Assembly: GCA_020445005.1 (NCBI GenBank)
Contig: JAGRHM010000071.1
Coordinates: 1-5,027, forward strand
Length of the DNA stretch: 5,027 bases
DNA from: Candidatus Competibacteraceae bacterium
GTDB taxonomy: Bacteria; Pseudomonadota; Gammaproteobacteria; Competibacterales; Competibacteraceae
Reading direction: 5' to 3'
Shown: positions 1 through 5,027 of the stretch, in pieces
Numbering within the stretch: position 1 is the first letter of the stretch
Layout: each line of letters opens with the position of its first letter
Translations under genes and position numbers: made by a program
The notes under the pieces: generated by a model
What the model saw: the letters and a program-made list of their open reading frames with translations, nothing else
Databases searched by the model: none
Told to the model about the DNA's origin: nothing

Positions 1-1470
<1,470 letters not shown>

Positions 1471-1474
<4 letters not shown>

Positions 1475-2178
1475 TCGCTGCTAACAACCCGGATATTGAC
1501 GTCAATCAACTACTGCAGCGGATTCGCGAAGAACTGGCTCGAGCGCAGGCCGGCGGGTTCGCCTCAAACTTCGCGAGTCCCTCTTTCCGCCGCTTGCCCT
1601 CCCGTACTACCGCTATGGCGATTTTGCCGCAACAGCCCGCCTACGCGCTGCGCGATTTTCTCGATTACCATGACAAAGCATTTATTGTCAGCGCCTATCG
1701 AGGAGTGTTGCGGCGGGATCCCGATCCATCCGGCATGGACAATTTCCTCGGTAAATTGCGCAGCGGCGATTACACCAAAATCGAAGTGCTGGGGCGTTTG
1801 CGCTTTTCCCGCGAGGGGCGGAGTTATGGCGTGCGCATTCGCGGTCTGACCGCGCCCTTCGTAATGCAAACCGCCTGCCGCCTGCCGGTCATTGGCTACG
1901 GCATTGCCTGGCTCAATGCCCTCATCCGTTTGCCTCTGCTGATCAAAAACTGGCAGCGCTTTGAAACCTATACCATTCATCGTCTGGATCAGCAACAACG
2001 CACGGCAGCTGACCGCGGCGACATTGACCAGATCAACGACTTGTTGGAACAGTTGCAACAGGATATTCGTCGGCTCTCGGCAATCCAGGCTAACGACGCG
2101 GCTAAGGCAAGCCAGCGATCTTCAATCGCGCCATCATCCATCACCATTTCCGCGCGTAACCAGTCCTCATGGCGCTGA
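1471..2178 (+). CDS. DUF4214-type protein with hydrophobic segment and coiled coil; function unknown
   Basis: A 235-residue protein whose function I cannot name. In order: an N-terminal amphipathic helix DVNQLLQRIREELARAQAG (10-28), which resembles the opening of many glycan-cluster methyltransferases and glycosyltransferases; a Ser/Pro-rich linker (about 33-56); a DUF4214-like core (about 66-118) with AYRGVLRRDPDPSGMDNFL, where D83, D85, P86 and G88 form the usual Asp/Pro/Gly turn, followed by a short Leu-rich helix and FSREGR; then a hydrophobic stretch at about 136-158 (CRLPVIGYGIAWLNALIRLP) that could be a membrane anchor or amphipathic hairpin; and a charged Gln/Leu-rich helix at 160-206, probably coiled coil. 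The last 25 residues are Ser/Ala-rich and of low complexity. DUF4214 is often found fused to, or next to, polysaccharide enzymes, and here it sits between rmd and a large glycosyltransferase. It overlaps both neighbours (4 and 10 bp). I infer an accessory, possibly membrane-recruiting, role in glycan assembly. No catalytic motif is seen. It may be the N-terminal half of a protein that elsewhere carries a methyltransferase or transferase domain. Confidence 0.8.
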
Positions 2179-5027
2179 TTCCTGCTGCGATCCACCAGTT
2201 TTGCCCCAGTTGTGATGTCGGCGATGGCATCACCAACGGCGCGTTGTTGACCCGTAAGGTGCTCCAGTCGCTGGGCTTTAGCTCGGAGATTTTCAGCGGC
2301 GAAATTCCGGCGAATCTCCAGGACATCATCAGGGATTACCGCGATTACCGCAGCCAGCCGGACCAGGTTCTCCTCGTCCATCATTCCATGGGCACAACAA
2401 CCTGGGATTGGGTCGGCCAGCAGAAGGCGGTCAGGATTCTGGTTTACCACAATATCACCCCGGCAGAACTTTTCCCGGAAGGCTCCTTCATCCGCCAGTA
2501 CGCCGAACTGGGGAGAAAACAACTGGCGGACAGCACCGCCTGGTTTATCGGCGCGATTGGCGATTCCGCGTACAATTCTGCTGAACTGATCGACTGCCAC
2601 TATGACCCGGTTGTCACCATCCCGCTACTGGTTGATCTGCAAAAAAATTTTACCGCTTCATGGGATACTGACATTGTCCAGCGCCATCAACAGACCTTTA
2701 ATCTGCTGTTTGTCGGGCGCATTATCGAAAATAAGAAACAGCACGAATTGATTGAACTGTTTGCGCATTTCAAACAGATATACCACCAGCCGGCAAAGCT
2801 GATGTTGGTTGGCGGCGTCAACTCTATCGATTACGAAAACCGGCTCCGGGCGCTCATTACTGAGCATCGCCTGCATAACGATGTGGAACTGCCCGGCAAG
2901 GTCAGCAGTGAGCAGCTTTATGGCTATTACCGGGTGGCGGATGTCTTTGTCTGCCTGAGTGAACATGAAGGTTTTGGCATGCCGCTGATCGAGGCGATGT
3001 GTTTCGACACGCCAGTCGTCGCGCTGGATACCAGCAATGTTGGCAACACGTTGGGCGCATCAGGCATTTTGTTCACGGAAAAACGTCTGCCGGAAATGGC
3101 GGCTTGCATCAAGTTGTTAGCGGAGCATCGCGAATTCCGCCGACGAGTCATTCGCTCTCAGCGCCGCAATCTGCAGCGATTTACCTTTGAGACGCTGCGT
3201 GAACAGCTCGTGGATTTCCTCAATCAATTGGATATTGCTGTTCTTTCTCCCCGCCCCAACCCTCCCACGTTAGGGGAAAGTACGGTTACTGCTCCGACGC
3301 GATATCAGATCGAGGGACCCTTTGATAGCAGCTACAGCCTGGCGCTGGTCAATCGCGAGCTAGCCCTGGCTCTTCACCAGTCCGGACAGACTGTAGCACT
3401 GTACTCGACTGAAGGACCGGGCGATTTCCCGCCCAACCCTGATTTCCTGAATGCGCGCCCGGACGTGGCCGCCCTGTGGTGCAACAGCCAAAATTCCTGG
3501 TCGCCTGAAACGGTCGTTCGCAATCTCTACCCGCCGCGAGTCAATGACATGCGCGGCCTGACCAACCTTCTAGGCATTTATGGCTGGGAAGAGTCCACTT
3601 TTCCCGCTGCCTGGGTGGATGACTTCAATCAGCATCTCGACCAGGTTGCAACGATGTCCGAGTATGTAACTAGGACTCTGATCGATAATGGATTGAGTAA
3701 ACCCTGCGCCACAGTTGGCATTGGCGTAGACCATCTTCTGGCCATTACTCCCAAGCCGTTGGCTGTTCCCCTGAAACCTGGCTTCCGGTTTCTCCACAAC
3801 TCGTCGGCTTTTCCCCGTAAAGGTGTTGACGTACTGCTAACGGCTTGGGCGAAGGCGTTCACGGCCCACGATCCCGTGGTGCTGATTATCAAGACGTTCC
3901 CTAATCCGCATAATACGGTTCTGGAACAACTCGCGCGCCTGGCCATCGATCATCCTGATCATGCGCCGATTCAACTGATCAACGAAGACCTGACGCCTAG
4001 CGTGTTGGTGGGTCTGTATCGGCAATGCCAGGCGCTGGTTGCCCCTAGTCGCGGGGAAGGCTTTGGCTTGCCGATGGCAGAAGCGATGCTGTTTGATCTG
4101 CCAGTTATCGTCACTGGCTACGGCGGACAAACCGATTTTTGTACGGACGAAACGGCATGGTTAATCGATTATCAGTTCGCCCGGGCGCAGACCCACATGA
4201 ATCTTTATGACTCCGTCTGGGCCGAACCCAGCATTGACCATTTGGCAGAGCTACTGCGGGAAGTGTTTACCGCGCCAACCGAGATAATTCGACAACGCAC
4301 GGCTATCGCCAAACAGCAACTACTGTCCCGGTTCACTTGGCGGGCCATCGCCGAACGCCTGCAGGCGACCGTGCAGGCGCTGGATCAACAACCACTGTTC
4401 GACAAAAGCCCACGTTTGGGCTGGCTCAGCACCTGGAATACCCCATGCGGCATCGCGACCTATTCGAAGTATTTGGTTTCGCACCTGGACTCTGCTCAGG
4501 TCTTTATCCTGGCCAACCGGGCTGCGGAATTGACAGCGCCGGACGAGCCGAATGTCTTCCGTTGTTGGAATCAGGGTTGGCAGGATGAATTGGATGATCT
4601 GCGCCCGCTAGTTCGATCTCTTTTTATTGATACCTTATTAATTCAGTTCAATTTTGGTTTTTTTAAGCTGCAGTTTCTGGAACATCTGATCCAGCAGTTC
4701 AGCGATGAGGGCATCAGGATTTATCTTGTTCTTCATTCAACCGATGATGTGGCTAAACCGGATTTTAATGCTTCCTTGCGAACTATTACACAAGCGCTTG
4801 GCAGAGTGAACCGCATCCTCGTACACAGCCTCGCTGATCTGAACCGGCTGAAAGGCTTTGGGCTCATTCATAATGTCACTCTGTTCCCGCATGGCGTTAA
4901 CCAGCCTGAAGGCTTTCTACCGCCTCCCTTGTCGAAATGGGGTCTGGATACAGTCGTTGGTCGGCGGCGCATCATCGCTTCTTCTGGTTTTTTGTTGCCA
5001 CATAAAGGTATTTACCAATTAATTCAA
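2169..5027 (+). CDS. Large multi-module GT4-type glycosyltransferase (3' end outside window)
   Basis: Probable cytosolic-face transferase that uses a nucleotide sugar (GDP-D-rhamnose or GDP-mannose by context) to build a surface polysaccharide. I translated every codon: 953 codons without a stop, running off the right edge. The start is fixed because TAA 2157-2159 is in frame and ATG 2169 is the first start codon after it; there is no clear Shine-Dalgarno and a 10-bp overlap with the previous gene. Module 1 (about 1-357): N-terminal IHQFCPS and GDGIT loop (18-22), HHSMG (71-75), YHNITP (93-98), donor-site FVGRIIENK (181-189; R184, K189), and the EX7E motif in HEGFGMPLIE (E267, E275). A Pro-rich linker spans about 360-376. 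Module 2 (about 378-735): EGPFDSSYSLA (382-392), NLYPPR (452-457), FPRKGVD (548-554; K551), and EX7E in GEGFGLPMAE (E630, E638). Module 3 (about 749 onward): WNTPCGIATYS (756-766), FPHGV (906-910), SSGFLLPHKG (938-947; K946). Its EX7E should follow just beyond the window. Module 2 has Ser (546) where the donor-site Arg of module 1 sits. By module size the whole protein should exceed 1,100 residues. The fold family is secure; sugar, linkage and number of active modules are inferred. Confidence 0.93.
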   Translation, partial: MALIPAAIHQFCPSCDVGDGITNGALLTRKVLQSLGFSSEIFSGEIPANLQDIIRDYRDYRSQPDQVLLVHHSMGTTTWDWVGQQKAVRILVYHNITPAELFPEGSFIRQYAELGRKQLADSTAWFIGAIGDSAYNSAELIDCHYDPVVTIPLLVDLQKNFTASWDTDIVQRHQQTFNLLFVGRIIENKKQHELIELFAHFKQIYHQPAKLMLVGGVNSIDYENRLRALITEHRLHNDVELPGKVSSEQLYGYYRVADVFVCLSEHEGFGMPLIEAMCFDTPVVALDTSNVGNTLGASGILFTEKRLPEMAACIKLLAEHREFRRRVIRSQRRNLQRFTFETLREQLVDFLNQLDIAVLSPRPNPPTLGESTVTAPTRYQIEGPFDSSYSLALVNRELALALHQSGQTVALYSTEGPGDFPPNPDFLNARPDVAALWCNSQNSWSPETVVRNLYPPRVNDMRGLTNLLGIYGWEESTFPAAWVDDFNQHLDQVATMSEYVTRTLIDNGLSKPCATVGIGVDHLLAITPKPLAVPLKPGFRFLHNSSAFPRKGVDVLLTAWAKAFTAHDPVVLIIKTFPNPHNTVLEQLARLAIDHPDHAPIQLINEDLTPSVLVGLYRQCQALVAPSRGEGFGLPMAEAMLFDLPVIVTGYGGQTDFCTDETAWLIDYQFARAQTHMNLYDSVWAEPSIDHLAELLREVFTAPTEIIRQRTAIAKQQLLSRFTWRAIAERLQATVQALDQQPLFDKSPRLGWLSTWNTPCGIATYSKYLVSHLDSAQVFILANRAAELTAPDEPNVFRCWNQGWQDELDDLRPLVRSLFIDTLLIQFNFGFFKLQFLEHLIQQFSDEGIRIYLVLHSTDDVAKPDFNASLRTITQALGRVNRILVHSLADLNRLKGFGLIHNVTLFPHGVNQPEGFLPPPLSKWGLDTVVGRRRIIASSGFLLPHKGIYQLIQ

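Noticed and set aside
1989..2600. 203-codon open frame on the - strand
   Set aside because: It is antisense to the end of the DUF4214 gene and to module 1 of the transferase, both well supported on the + strand. No domain is recognisable in it.
4337..4588. 83-codon + strand frame inside the transferase
   Set aside because: It is in a different frame from the continuous transferase reading, which shows conserved GT4 motifs (WNTPCGIATYS) across the same bases.
4660..4674. T-rich run (GGTTTTTTTAAG) resembling a terminator tail
   Set aside because: No GC-rich stem precedes it, and the transferase frame runs straight through it.

Overview
The window looks like the inside of a bacterial surface-polysaccharide (O-antigen, capsule or exopolysaccharide) gene cluster. 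It is almost entirely coding, all on the + strand, with four overlapping genes and no intergenic gap. The proteins resemble those of proteobacterial clusters. GC is moderate: about 58-63% in lines sampled from the first two genes, dropping to 27% in one patch of the last gene. A gammaproteobacterium or betaproteobacterium is my best guess, at low confidence, because no rRNA, tRNA or housekeeping gene is present.

Layout: (1) 1-597, the C-terminal 198 codons of a GDP-mannose 4,6-dehydratase (gmd), cut by the left edge. (2) 581-1474, a complete GDP-6-deoxy-D-mannose reductase (rmd) that starts at a GTG inside the end of gmd. (3) 1471-2178, a small DUF4214-type protein with a hydrophobic segment and a predicted coiled coil, joined to rmd by an ATGA overlap. 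(4) 2169-5027, a very large glycosyltransferase reading frame that stays open to the last base of the window (953 codons). It holds two complete GT4-like (GT-B fold) modules and most of a third.

How they fit together: Gmd turns GDP-D-mannose into GDP-4-keto-6-deoxy-D-mannose, and Rmd reduces this to GDP-D-rhamnose, the donor for D-rhamnose-containing glycans. The adjacent multi-module transferase is a good candidate to consume GDP-D-rhamnose and/or GDP-mannose, adding several sugars or polymerising a repeat. The DUF4214 protein may be a membrane-associated or scaffolding accessory, but its role is unknown. The overlaps (17, 4 and 10 bp) suggest one translationally coupled operon. Its promoter and terminator must lie outside the window.

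The pathway itself is known. The less ordinary parts are the size and three-module architecture of the transferase and the free-standing, short DUF4214 protein next to it. I found no RNA gene, mobile element, CRISPR array, terminator or convincing repeat.
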